10,991 nucleotides of DNA from Clostridiaceae bacterium (GTDB lineage Bacteria > Bacillota > Clostridia > DSM-8532). The translations under genes and the position numbers were made by a program. This document shows positions 1 through 6,743 of this stretch, piece after piece. The notes below the pieces were generated by a model. It worked only from the letters and a program-made list of their open reading frames with translations, made no database searches and was not told where the DNA came from. The DNA is taken from assembly GCA_012727625.1 (NCBI GenBank), contig JAAYGP010000335.1:1-10991 (forward strand), given 5' to 3'. The stretch's first letter is position 1; the number at the start of each line of letters is the position of its first letter.

Positions 1-197
1 ACCCACAACGGTCATATAATGATTTTCAGTATTTTTGCGCCTCCCAAAGCCTTTGGATTTGGCAAACGCATTCAAGACTTTTTATACTTCAAATTATAAA
101 TAAAACGCATGCCCATATGCCCGATTTTGTTTTTTATTATATACCTTTTAAATATTACAGGCGCTTTTACTTTTTAAAATCCATTGCTTTTTCGAGT
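1..197. other. Intergenic edge region, no supported gene
   Basis: No convincing gene lies between the yicC stop and the window edge. A palindrome with 6-bp arms (CCAAAG, one central base, CTTTGG) sits at 44-56. On the minus strand a 19-codon ORF without a ribosome binding site crosses it, and I do not believe that ORF. In many Firmicutes yicC is followed by remA and gmk. The last minus-strand bases here do not read as a RemA start, so the next gene cannot be identified from this window. Confidence 0.5.
101..130 (-). terminator. Weak terminator-like structure downstream of yicC
   Basis: On the minus strand an A-rich run leads into a short stem, GCAT (117-120) with ATGC (107-110) around a 6-base loop. 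This is followed by GTTTTATTT, and flanking A and T runs could extend the pairing imperfectly. The position, about 70 bp after the yicC stop, suits a terminator, but the paired core is only 4 bp. This is a low-confidence inference. Confidence 0.22.
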
Positions 198-1076
198 TCA
201 CTCAATATTTTGTATCTGCTCTCTTAAATTTTCTATTTCACTTTTAAGATTTACCACTATTTTTGTAATGTCCAGATCATTTGCTTTCGATCCGATTGTA
301 TTAACTTCCCTGTTCATTTCCTGAACAAGGAACTCCAGCTTTTTACCAACGGGACCATCCGATTTTATTATATCCTCAAATTGCTCAACATGGCTTTTTA
401 ACCTCACCAATTCTTCATTGATACTGCATTTGTCCGCAAAAACAGCAACTTCCATGGCAATTCTTGTCTCATCAATCATATTGACTTCAATAAGTTCCTT
501 TATCCTTGAAGCCAGCTTTTCTTTATATTCAAGAACCACATAAGGGGCTCGTTTCAATAGCTTTTCCCTGTAATTTTCTATGTTCCGGCAAATACTTATT
601 AAGCTGATAAGGAGTTTTTCCCCCTCTGTCTTCCTCATTTCCACAAGCATGTCGATTGCTTTGTTAACTGAGTTTTGTAGTATTTCCAAGGCAGTATCAT
701 TATTCTCTTCTTTTTTCTCTATTCTGAGGATTTCCGGAAATCTTGCCAGTACGGACAGTGAAATATCCTCCCTTAAATCCAAATCATCCGCAAGTTTATT
801 CATAGCATCAAAATATGCCCGGGCAAGAGCTTCATCCAGAATGACTTTCTTTGCGCCCTCGCCAATGTTTTCCCAATTGATATACACATCCAGTTTTCCC
901 CTGGAAACACGACTTGTAACAAGATATCTGACCTTATCCTCGAAGCAGCTGAGCTGTCTTGGTATTCTTATATAAACGTCACAAAACCTGTGGTTGACTG
1001 ATTTAATCTCAACGGACATACGAATATCATCATCCTGGTATTCATAATATCCGTATCCTGTCATGCTTTTCAACAT
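198..1076 (-). CDS. yicC: YicC/YloC-family endoribonuclease
   Basis: A 292-residue protein of the YicC/YloC family, whose B. subtilis member YloC is described as an endoribonuclease; the E. coli member affects small-RNA turnover. The family hallmarks are clear: the start MLKSMTGYG, an N-terminal YicC_N-type domain over roughly the first 155 residues (IKSVNHRF at 24-31), DKCSINEELVRLKSH near 215-229, and the very conserved tail with NREVNTIGSKAND at 255-267 and REQIQNIE at the C-terminus. The start at 1076 is chosen because AGGAGG lies 6 bases upstream and MLKSMTGYG is the family N-terminus; the frame stays open to 1187, but that extension does not resemble the family. Length is normal. It lies 158 bp after cheY, in the same direction, with no clear promoter of its own. 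Family assignment is firm; the RNase role here is inferred from homologues. Confidence 0.93.
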   Translation of the reverse strand: MLKSMTGYGYYEYQDDDIRMSVEIKSVNHRFCDVYIRIPRQLSCFEDKVRYLVTSRVSRGKLDVYINWENIGEGAKKVILDEALARAYFDAMNKLADDLDLREDISLSVLARFPEILRIEKKEENNDTALEILQNSVNKAIDMLVEMRKTEGEKLLISLISICRNIENYREKLLKRAPYVVLEYKEKLASRIKELIEVNMIDETRIAMEVAVFADKCSINEELVRLKSHVEQFEDIIKSDGPVGKKLEFLVQEMNREVNTIGSKANDLDITKIVVNLKSEIENLREQIQNIE

Positions 1077-1102
1077 TATATGCCTCCTGAAACATCTTAT
1101 CT

Positions 1103-1243
1103 CAGCTGCTTTTATATCACGTCCTGTTCGCCTTTGATATCCTGTTACACGGATATTCCGCAATAAAGGAATCCAACATTCAGACAAACAGCTTTATATC
1201 GCAAATATGTAATACCCAGGCAAATCATGCAGCTTTATATCGC
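1103..1243. repeat. Three copies of a GATATAAAGC-type short repeat between cheY and yicC
   Basis: The 14-mer CAGCTTTATATCGC (plus strand) occurs exactly at 1189-1202 and again at 1230-1243, where it overlaps the last codons and stop of cheY. A diverged third copy, CAGCTGCTTTTATATCAC, is at 1103-1120. Read in the direction of transcription the element is GCGATATAAAGCTG. The cause could be local duplication or a binding motif. There is no internal symmetry and no recognised function. Confidence 0.55.
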
Positions 1244-1606
1244 CATTACGTTTTTAATTGCATGAAAACCCCTTGATTTTTCAAAGGGCTTTATAACAAA
1301 ATCCTTTGCACCCATTCTGATAGACTCGATAACCATCGACTGCTGTCCCATCGCGGAAACCATTATAATTCTTGTTTTTGGGCTTACTTTTAATATTTCG
1401 GGCACTGCGAGAATTCCATCCATTTCCGGCATAGTAATATCAAGAGTTAAAATATCCGGTTTATGTTTTTTTGCCGCGGCTATTGCTTCATAACCATTCG
1501 AGCCTTCTCCAACAACCTTATAACCATCAACCTGCTCAATTATTTTTCTTAAAACTGTTCTCATGAATATAGCATCGTCTACAATTACAAATGAAATTTC
1601 TTTCAT
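1235..1606 (-). CDS. cheY: Stand-alone CheY-like response regulator
   Basis: A 123-residue single-domain receiver with no output domain, so it should act by protein contact, as CheY does at the flagellar switch or as a phosphate sink. All catalytic residues are present: acidic pair Asp10-Asp11, phospho-acceptor Asp56 in LDITMPEMDG, switch Ser84 in MVSAMG, and Lys106 in the KPF motif. It should therefore be phosphorylatable. Its ATG overlaps the rsmE stop by 4 bases (ATGA) and GGGGAG lies about 9 bases upstream, so translation is probably coupled to rsmE. No CheA, CheW or receptor gene is adjacent. The only kinase-like gene in the window, about 7 kb upstream, appears catalytically dead. The gene symbol is by domain similarity; a role in chemotaxis is not shown. 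The C-terminal helix is slightly atypical (EKSRGFHAIKN). Confidence 0.9.
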   Translation of the reverse strand: MKEISFVIVDDAIFMRTVLRKIIEQVDGYKVVGEGSNGYEAIAAAKKHKPDILTLDITMPEMDGILAVPEILKVSPKTRIIMVSAMGQQSMVIESIRMGAKDFVIKPFEKSRGFHAIKNVMAI

Positions 1607-2376
1607 GCCCTCAACTCCCCTGTTTCATACATAATAGCAGACAATACTGCAATAGACGCGGTTTCCGTTCTGAGAATCCGTTTCCCGAGACTAACCGGTT
1701 TAATATGGCAGTCTGTCGCAAGCTGTACCTCTTTATCTGAAAAACCACCTTCCGGGCCGATAAAAACCCCGATAGTTTTAATACATTTTATATTATAACA
1801 TTTAAATAATTCTTTCAAACAATTTTTCCTTTCCTTCTCATGACAAAAAACAGCCGGGTATGAATCACCCGATTCCTCAGACGCTATTTTGTTCCAATAA
1901 TTTAAAGCCTCTTCAAAGGGAACAGGTGGTGTTACTTCTGGTATAACGACCCTGCCCGACTGCTTGCAGGCTTCTTTCGAGATGCGGTTCCATCTTTCGG
2001 TTCTGTTGCTGCTTTTCCTATCATTTATGCTTACAACGGAAAATTGGGTGATAACTGGTACAATTTTCCATATGCCCAGCTCAACGGTTTTCTGCACGAT
2101 CCATTCCATTTTATCAGCTTTGGGAATACCTTGAAACAGTATGACTTTTGTTTTGGGTTCCGTATCCGGCCTGCAGGACTTTATTATTTTCCCGCAAACC
2201 CTGTCTTTTTCAGCCTCAACCAGTTCCACTTCATACTGCCTTCCGGAACCGTCAAATGCCAGAACAATATCCCCCCGTTTATGGCGTAAAACCTTAATCA
2301 TATGTTTCGCATCATCTTTGCCAAATGTAACAATACCGTTTTTTACTGATTCAGGTGTTGTTAAGAATCTATGCAT
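1603..2376 (-). CDS. rsmE: 16S rRNA m3U1498 methyltransferase RsmE
   Basis: A 257-residue SPOUT-class methyltransferase that N3-methylates U1498 of 16S rRNA in the 30S subunit, using S-adenosylmethionine. Diagnostic stretches are KADKMEWIVQKTVELG at 86-101, RWNRISKEACKQSGR at 128-142, the knot motif FIGPEGGFSDKEV at 205-217, and LGKRILRTETAS at 230-241 with a hydrophobic final helix. The start at 2376 is chosen because MHRFLTT is the normal family N-terminus and a GGGTGG sequence lies upstream; an in-frame ATG at 2394 would add six residues with poorer spacing. The chosen start lies inside the 3' end of prmA (16-bp overlap), and the stop overlaps cheY by 4 bases. prmA, rsmE and cheY thus look like a translationally coupled series. 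Position 112 is Phe where many homologues carry Arg in a T-x-R-S-type motif; the effect is unknown. Confidence 0.95.
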   Translation of the reverse strand: MHRFLTTPESVKNGIVTFGKDDAKHMIKVLRHKRGDIVLAFDGSGRQYEVELVEAEKDRVCGKIIKSCRPDTEPKTKVILFQGIPKADKMEWIVQKTVELGIWKIVPVITQFSVVSINDRKSSNRTERWNRISKEACKQSGRVVIPEVTPPVPFEEALNYWNKIASEESGDSYPAVFCHEKERKNCLKELFKCYNIKCIKTIGVFIGPEGGFSDKEVQLATDCHIKPVSLGKRILRTETASIAVLSAIMYETGELRA

Positions 2377-3290
2377 AAGCGAATTGCCACCCATTCCCTT
2401 TCATTCAGTTCCTGAACCGGACGGAAACCATGTAAGGCTGCTTTTTCAAGAACTTCCTGCCGCCTTTCCTTTATAATGCCGGACAGGAAAATATTTGTAC
2501 CCGGTTTGCAGTAATCTTTTAATTCCGGAATCAAGGATATAATCACATCAGTTATTATATTGACTATAATAATATCATACCCTCTTTTTTCAACATCTTT
2601 AAGCTCCCCGGCCAACACAGAAATTTTGTCTTCAACATGATTTTTTATTATGTTTTCTTTTGCTGTGAAGCAAGCGGCCTCATCAATATCCACACAGGTT
2701 ACTTTTTCAGCTCCCAGCAAAGCCGCGATTATTCCTAAAATTCCCGTACCGCAACCCAAATCAAGTATATATTCATTTCCCTTAATCAATTCATCAATAA
2801 ACTTAGCGCACATGCGGGTTGTTTCGTGGGTTCCGGTACCGAAAGCCATCACGGGATCAATTTCCACAACTACGCGGCCGTCTTCATAATTGCATGCTTC
2901 CCATGATGGTTTTACAATGACTCTTTCAGAAATCAAAAATGATTTATAATTATTCCTCCAGTTGTCTTTCCATTCAGAATCATCTCTAACACGGAACAAT
3001 AGCTTTGGATTCGGATCAATATTGTGCATGTCAAAAGCATCTGAAAGCTGCCTTTCAAGAAAGGACGTGTCATAATCGGCATGAAAATACGCCCGCACAA
3101 CAACCTTATCACCGAAGCTGTCGATAAAAACATCATCCGCATAGTCCAGATACCGGTTTTTTTCAAGCACTGCCCGGAATGCCTCCGGGTCAACAATTTC
3201 CATTCCCTGTATGCCCAAATCCATGAATATCTCGGATATTGTGTCCTGCCATTCAGGTTCGGCAGTAATTTCAACTTCCAGCCACTTCAT
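2361..3290 (-). CDS. prmA: Ribosomal protein L11 methyltransferase PrmA
   Basis: A 309-residue class I SAM-dependent methyltransferase that trimethylates ribosomal protein L11. The N-terminal substrate-recognition domain spans roughly residues 1-100 (MKWLEVEI start). It is followed by WKDNW at 107-111, the family signature DPVMAFGTGTHETT at 145-158, SAM motif I LDLGCGTGILGI at 176-187, the acidic ribose-binding segment VDIDE at 200-204, and the VNIITDVI segment at 243-250 that corresponds to the NILA-type catalytic region. Length is typical. The start is supported by GGGAG 6 bases upstream of the ATG. It follows dnaJ after 95 bp with no strong terminator or promoter in the gap, so it is probably transcribed with dnaJ. 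The dnaJ-prmA-rsmE order is common in Clostridia and Bacilli. Confidence 0.96.
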   Translation of the reverse strand: MKWLEVEITAEPEWQDTISEIFMDLGIQGMEIVDPEAFRAVLEKNRYLDYADDVFIDSFGDKVVVRAYFHADYDTSFLERQLSDAFDMHNIDPNPKLLFRVRDDSEWKDNWRNNYKSFLISERVIVKPSWEACNYEDGRVVVEIDPVMAFGTGTHETTRMCAKFIDELIKGNEYILDLGCGTGILGIIAALLGAEKVTCVDIDEAACFTAKENIIKNHVEDKISVLAGELKDVEKRGYDIIIVNIITDVIISLIPELKDYCKPGTNIFLSGIIKERRQEVLEKAALHGFRPVQELNEREWVAIRLCIDS

Positions 3291-3385
3291 TAAAATCTCC
3301 CGCTAATATACTTAAATTACTAAACACTTTTTCCACATCGCGCAAATGCAACGGTTTAAACAGTATCATTCCAACATCTTAAGCA

Positions 3386-4513
3386 TTATTGAAACAAATC
3401 CTTAACCTGTTCGAAAAAGTTCTTGCGCTGAACAAATACATCATCTCCGCTTGCCTCCGCAAACTGCCGCAGTATTTCCTTTTGCTTTCCCGTAAGCTTT
3501 GTGGGTATTTCAACGTTAACCTTAACAAACAAGTCTCCTTTTGAATTGGAACGCAAATGCTTTATGCCCTTGTTCCTGATGCGGAAAATAGTGCCTGTTT
3601 GAGTACCCTCAGGTATTTCATATTTCATTTTACCTTCAAGGGTGGGTATCTCAATTTCCGCTCCTAGTGCCGCCTGGGTAAACGTTATGGGCATTTCACA
3701 AATAACATCGTACCCTTCTCTCCTGAAAATAGGATGCTGTTTTACACGAATATTAACATACAAATCCCCGGAAGGGCCTCCTTTTATGCCTGATTCTCCC
3801 TCACCCCTGAGCGATATTGTCTGTCCGTTATCGATACCTGCAGGAATATCTACTTTAATTGTGGAGGTTTTCTGAACTCTTCCGTTTCCATGGCACTGTT
3901 CACAGGGGTTGCTGATAATTGTACCCTCCCCTTTACACATATCGCAGGTTCTCATATTTACCATCTGGCCAAAAGGCGTTGCCTGTACATGACGTATCTG
4001 TCCGGTTCCATTACAGCGTTTACAGGTTTGAGGGGATGAACCGGATTTTGCCCCGGAGCCTCCGCAAGAGCCGCATGTCTGCATTCTGGTTATTTTAAAT
4101 TCCCTGGTTGTTCCAAATACTGCGTCGTTAAAATCAATTTCCAGTGTATATCTTAAATCAGCACCCCGCCTTGGGCCTCTGTTCTGTCTTCTGGTACTTC
4201 TTCCGAAAGGGGAACCGCCAAAGAAACTTTCAAAAATATCATCAAAACCAAATCCGAAGTCGCCAAAGCCACCAAAACCCATTCCATTCATTCCGTCATG
4301 GCCGAATCTGTCATATTGCTGCCTTTTTTGAGGATCACTGAGTACTCCATAGGCTTCATTTATTTCCTTGAACTTCGCTTCTGCTTCTTTGTCGCCGGGG
4401 TTTATGTCAGGATGGTATTTTTTGGCAAGTCTGCGATAGGCTTTCTTTAAATCGGCATCGCTTGCATTGCGATCCACGCCAAGCACTTCGTAATAATCTC
4501 TTTTTTCCGACAA
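3386..4513 (-). CDS. dnaJ: Chaperone protein DnaJ (Hsp40)
   Basis: Type I Hsp40 co-chaperone that delivers unfolded clients to DnaK and stimulates its ATPase in the cytoplasm. With the TTG start at 4513 it has 375 residues, the usual length. It has a J domain at 5-70 with HPD at 34-36, a Gly/Phe-rich linker at about 74-105, and four complete CxxCxGxG zinc repeats with Cys 147/150, 164/167, 190/193 and 204/207. Two C-terminal substrate-binding domains follow, starting near 212. The TTG gives MSEKRDYYEVLG, the family N-terminus, with GGGGG about 9 bases upstream. A competing ATG at 4549 with AGAGGGG 5 bases upstream would add 12 residues (MSKTKQLWGLVQ) not typical of DnaJ; I cannot exclude it. 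Any start further upstream would lie at or above the predicted transcription start. The gene has its own promoter and no CIRCE. Confidence 0.95.
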   Translation of the reverse strand: MSEKRDYYEVLGVDRNASDADLKKAYRRLAKKYHPDINPGDKEAEAKFKEINEAYGVLSDPQKRQQYDRFGHDGMNGMGFGGFGDFGFGFDDIFESFFGGSPFGRSTRRQNRGPRRGADLRYTLEIDFNDAVFGTTREFKITRMQTCGSCGGSGAKSGSSPQTCKRCNGTGQIRHVQATPFGQMVNMRTCDMCKGEGTIISNPCEQCHGNGRVQKTSTIKVDIPAGIDNGQTISLRGEGESGIKGGPSGDLYVNIRVKQHPIFRREGYDVICEMPITFTQAALGAEIEIPTLEGKMKYEIPEGTQTGTIFRIRNKGIKHLRSNSKGDLFVKVNVEIPTKLTGKQKEILRQFAEASGDDVFVQRKNFFEQVKDLFQ

Positions 4514-4548
4514 TTGGACCAACCCCCATAGTTGTTTCGTCTTACTCA

Positions 4549-4614
4549 TTAAAACCCCTCTGTTAAAGCCAGGGGTTCCTTTTTTCACTACCCGGTCTTT
4601 GTACCTGGTTTTAA
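4549..4614 (-). promoter_or_regulatory. Foldable dnaJ leader with two competing stems over the start region
   Basis: In the dnaJ leader, AACCCCT (4571-4577) can pair perfectly with AGGGGTT (4553-4559) across an 11-base loop. This buries the AGAGGGG ribosome binding site of the ATG at 4549. Alternatively TTAAAACC (4607-4614) can pair over 8 bp with GGTTTTAA (4549-4556), which includes the A of that ATG. The two pairings share bases and are mutually exclusive. A third short pairing (CCAGG 4604-4608 with CCTGG 4569-4573) is also possible. This is seen by eye; a thermosensor or translational switch is inference. Confidence 0.4.
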
Positions 4615-4635
4615 AGGGCAGCGAACAACTCAAAG

Positions 4636-4664
4636 ATTATAGCACATTTATATTCCAACTTCAA
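4636..4664 (-). promoter_or_regulatory. Sigma-A promoter of dnaJ (extended -10)
   Basis: On the minus strand TTGAAG (4659-4664) is separated by exactly 17 bases from a perfect TATAAT (4636-4641), and TGC immediately before it makes an extended -10. Transcription should start near 4629, giving a leader of about 80-115 nt. No CIRCE element lies here. This is the best-scoring promoter by eye in the window. Confidence 0.8.
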
Positions 4665-4704
4665 TAAAAGCGTGCATGCCCAGGGGAAATAGCTGCCCCG
4701 GCAG

Positions 4705-4719
4705 AACCTGAATCAGGTT
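4705..4719. promoter_or_regulatory. 15-bp perfect palindrome upstream of the dnaJ promoter
   Basis: AACCTGA and TCAGGTT flank one central base. The element lies about 40 bp upstream of the dnaJ -35 box. With a single central base it is poorly suited to an RNA hairpin but fits a dimeric regulator's operator. It matches no consensus I can name. The function is inferred from symmetry and position only. Confidence 0.35.
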
Positions 4720-4741
4720 GTGGTGTAAACTGTAACCAATA

Positions 4742-4779
4742 AACAAGTCAAAGGTAAAAAGTTAAACCTTTGACTTGTT
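4742..4779 (-). terminator. 14-bp perfect stem-loop after dnaK
   Basis: Arms 4742-4755 and 4766-4779 are perfectly complementary over 14 bp with a 10-base loop, beginning about 45 nt after the dnaK stop. On the minus strand the stem is followed by TATTGG, so the U-tract is short and the stem is AT-rich. It could be a partial terminator, a 3' stabiliser of the hrcA-grpE-dnaK message or a processing site. A separate dnaJ promoter downstream supports a transcript boundary here. Confidence 0.6.
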
Positions 4780-4823
4780 GCGTGCTTTATTCTTCAGCGG
4801 CTCAATGATGTCTTTCAGTTTCC

Positions 4824-6674
4824 TTACTTATCTTCATCATCCACTACCTTGTAGTCCGCATCATATACATCATCCTGACCTGTGCCGCCTGCTGTGTCTG
4901 CTCCTGCTCCCGGATCAAAACCACCTGCATTTGCCGCACCGGGATTTTGCTGATACATCTTCTGTGAAACTGAATAGAAAGCCTGGCTCAGCTTTTCGGT
5001 GGCAGCTTTTATTGATTCCGCATTATCGGTCTTAACAACTTCCTTCAGGTTGTTAAGTTCTGTTTCAATATTGGACTTATCGGCAGGATCAATCTTGTCA
5101 CCCAGCTCTTTCAAAGTTTTCTCCGTCTGGTAAATCAATGAATCGGCATTATTCTTTGCTTCGATAAATTCTTTCCTTTTCTTGTCTTCGGCAGCAAACC
5201 TTTCAGCTTCCTTAACCGCCCTGTCGATTTCATCTTCAGTCAGGTTTGATGAAGCTGTAATTGTAATTTTCTGCTCATTGCCTGTTCCCAAATCCTTGGC
5301 CGATACATGCACAATACCGTTGGCATCTATATCAAATGTTACTTCTATCTGAGGCACACCTCTTGGTGCAGGCGGTATTCCGGTAAGCTGGAAGTTGCCC
5401 AGCAGTTTGTTGTCCGCAGCCATTTCCCTTTCACCCTGGAACACACGGATGTCAACACTGGTCTGCCCATCGGCGGCAGTTGAAAATACCTGGCTTTTCT
5501 TTGTGGGAATTGTAGTGTTCCTTTCAATCAGTTTTGTAAATACACCGCCCAATGTTTCAATACCAAGGGATAGCGGAGTAACATCAAGGAGCAATAGATC
5601 CTTAACCTCACCGGAGAGGACGCCTGCCTGAATGGCAGCACCGATGGCTACGCATTCGTCAGGGTTAATTCCCTTGAAAGGCTCTTTGCCCAAATATTTC
5701 TTCACAGCTTCCTGCACGGCAGGAATTCTTGTGGAGCCTCCCACCAAAAGCACTTTGTCTATGTCTGCCGGAGTGAGTTCCGCATCGGCTAAGGCTATCC
5801 GTGTGGGCTCCATTGTTTTCTCAACCAGATCGGCTGTCAGTTCATCGAATTTAGCCCGGGTCAGTGTCATATCAAGATGCTTCGGCCCCGAGGCATCAGC
5901 TGTAATAAACGGTAGATTAATATTTGTGGTGGCCATTCCGGACAATTCAATTTTTGCTTTTTCAGCAGCTTCTTTTAATCGTTGAGCTGCCATTTTGTCA
6001 TTTCTTAAATCAATTCCGTAATCCTTCTTAAATTCATCGGCCAGCCAGTTAATAATCCTCTGGTCGAAATCATCACCGCCCAGCTTGTTGTTGCCGCTGG
6101 TTGCAAGAACTTCAAAAACACCGTCACCTATCTCAAGTATTGATACGTCAAACGTACCTCCACCAAGGTCGAAAACCAGTATTTTCTGATCTTTTTCCTT
6201 GTCAAGCCCATAGGCAAGAGAAGCCGCAGTGGGTTCGTTTATAATACGCAACACCTCAAGACCCGCGATTTTACCCGCGTCCTTTGTTGCCTGACGCTGT
6301 GAGTCGCTGAAATATGCAGGAACGGTAATAACAGCCTGGGAGATGGTTTCACCCAGATAACTTTCCGCGTCAGCCTTGAGCTTTTGCAGGATCATCGCAG
6401 AAATTTCCTGAGGCGTGTACTGTTTGCCGTCAATATTAACTCTCTTGTTTGTCCCCATTTCCCTCTTTATTGATAACACAGTTCTTTCCGGATTTGTGAC
6501 AGCCTGTCGCTTGGCAACCTGTCCTACCAATCTTTCTCCGGTCTTTGAAAACGCAACTACGGAGGGAGTTGTTCTGTTTCCCTCAGGATTTGGTATAACA
6601 ACAGGCTCTCCGCCTTCCATAACTGCCACGCATGAGTTGGTTGTTCCCAAATCTATACCTATTACTTTTGCCAT
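4824..6674 (-). CDS. dnaK: Chaperone protein DnaK (Hsp70)
   Basis: ATP-dependent Hsp70 that binds exposed hydrophobic peptides and refolds them with DnaJ and GrpE. It is complete at 616 residues. The nucleotide-binding domain has phosphate motif 1 IGIDLGTTNSC (5-15), phosphate motif 2 VFDLGGGTFDVS (167-178) and adenosine motif LLVGGSTRIPAV (309-320). The interdomain linker is DLLLLDVTPLSLGIET (359-374). The substrate-binding beta domain and helical lid follow, then a Gly/Ala-rich tail ending in DADYKVVDDEDK. The N-terminal lobe looks compact, as in Gram-positive DnaKs, which lack an insertion found in the E. coli protein. AGGAG lies 7 bases before the ATG. It follows grpE by 69 bp, with a possible extra promoter in the gap, and is the last gene of the CIRCE-controlled operon before a strong hairpin. 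Confidence 0.98.
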   Translation of the reverse strand: MAKVIGIDLGTTNSCVAVMEGGEPVVIPNPEGNRTTPSVVAFSKTGERLVGQVAKRQAVTNPERTVLSIKREMGTNKRVNIDGKQYTPQEISAMILQKLKADAESYLGETISQAVITVPAYFSDSQRQATKDAGKIAGLEVLRIINEPTAASLAYGLDKEKDQKILVFDLGGGTFDVSILEIGDGVFEVLATSGNNKLGGDDFDQRIINWLADEFKKDYGIDLRNDKMAAQRLKEAAEKAKIELSGMATTNINLPFITADASGPKHLDMTLTRAKFDELTADLVEKTMEPTRIALADAELTPADIDKVLLVGGSTRIPAVQEAVKKYLGKEPFKGINPDECVAIGAAIQAGVLSGEVKDLLLLDVTPLSLGIETLGGVFTKLIERNTTIPTKKSQVFSTAADGQTSVDIRVFQGEREMAADNKLLGNFQLTGIPPAPRGVPQIEVTFDIDANGIVHVSAKDLGTGNEQKITITASSNLTEDEIDRAVKEAERFAAEDKKRKEFIEAKNNADSLIYQTEKTLKELGDKIDPADKSNIETELNNLKEVVKTDNAESIKAATEKLSQAFYSVSQKMYQQNPGAANAGGFDPGAGADTAGGTGQDDVYDADYKVVDDEDK

Positions 6675-6698
6675 ATAATCACTCCTAAATCTATATAT

Positions 6699-6726
6699 AT
6701 TATAAGGTCAAAGATAAACAAATCAA
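6699..6726 (-). promoter_or_regulatory. Possible internal promoter before dnaK
   Basis: In the grpE-dnaK gap, TTGATT (6721-6726, minus strand) lies 16 bases upstream of a perfect TATAAT (6699-6704). The first transcribed base would be near 6692, leaving a short leader with AGGAG. The spacer contains a GGTCAAA heptamer on the plus strand (6706-6712), discussed as a CtsR-like half-site. AT-richness makes chance matches plausible. Confidence 0.45.
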
Positions 6727-6743
6727 CAACATATTTAAAATGA

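Noticed and set aside
13..15. ATG at the left edge as the start of a RemA-type gene
   Set aside because: The few visible codons (MTVVG) do not match RemA and there is no ribosome binding site at suitable distance.
136..141. TATAAT on the minus strand after yicC as a promoter for the next gene
   Set aside because: No acceptable -35 box lies 16-18 bases upstream.
1..227. Plus-strand frame open from the left edge into yicC
   Set aside because: About 74 codons with no start, no recognisable family and an overlap with the conserved yicC C-terminus; AT-rich chance openness is sufficient.
580..975. Plus-strand open frame of 131 codons inside yicC
   Set aside because: Antisense to a fully conserved YicC protein; its translation is a low-complexity Ser/Leu-rich shadow with no family resemblance. 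The same applies to the plus-strand frames opposite rsmE, prmA, dnaJ, dnaK, grpE and hemW.
1077..1187. Upstream extension of yicC by 37 codons
   Set aside because: The extension lacks family similarity, while the internal ATG at 1076 has AGGAGG at 6 bases and gives the canonical MLKSMTGYG start.
3355..3362. GTTTAAAC palindrome between dnaJ and prmA
   Set aside because: An 8-bp AT-rich palindrome is expected by chance, and no paired element or promoter geometry goes with it.
4514..4633. DnaJ starting at 4633 with a 40-residue extension
   Set aside because: That start lies at or above the predicted transcription start of the dnaJ promoter and the extra residues do not occur in DnaJ proteins.
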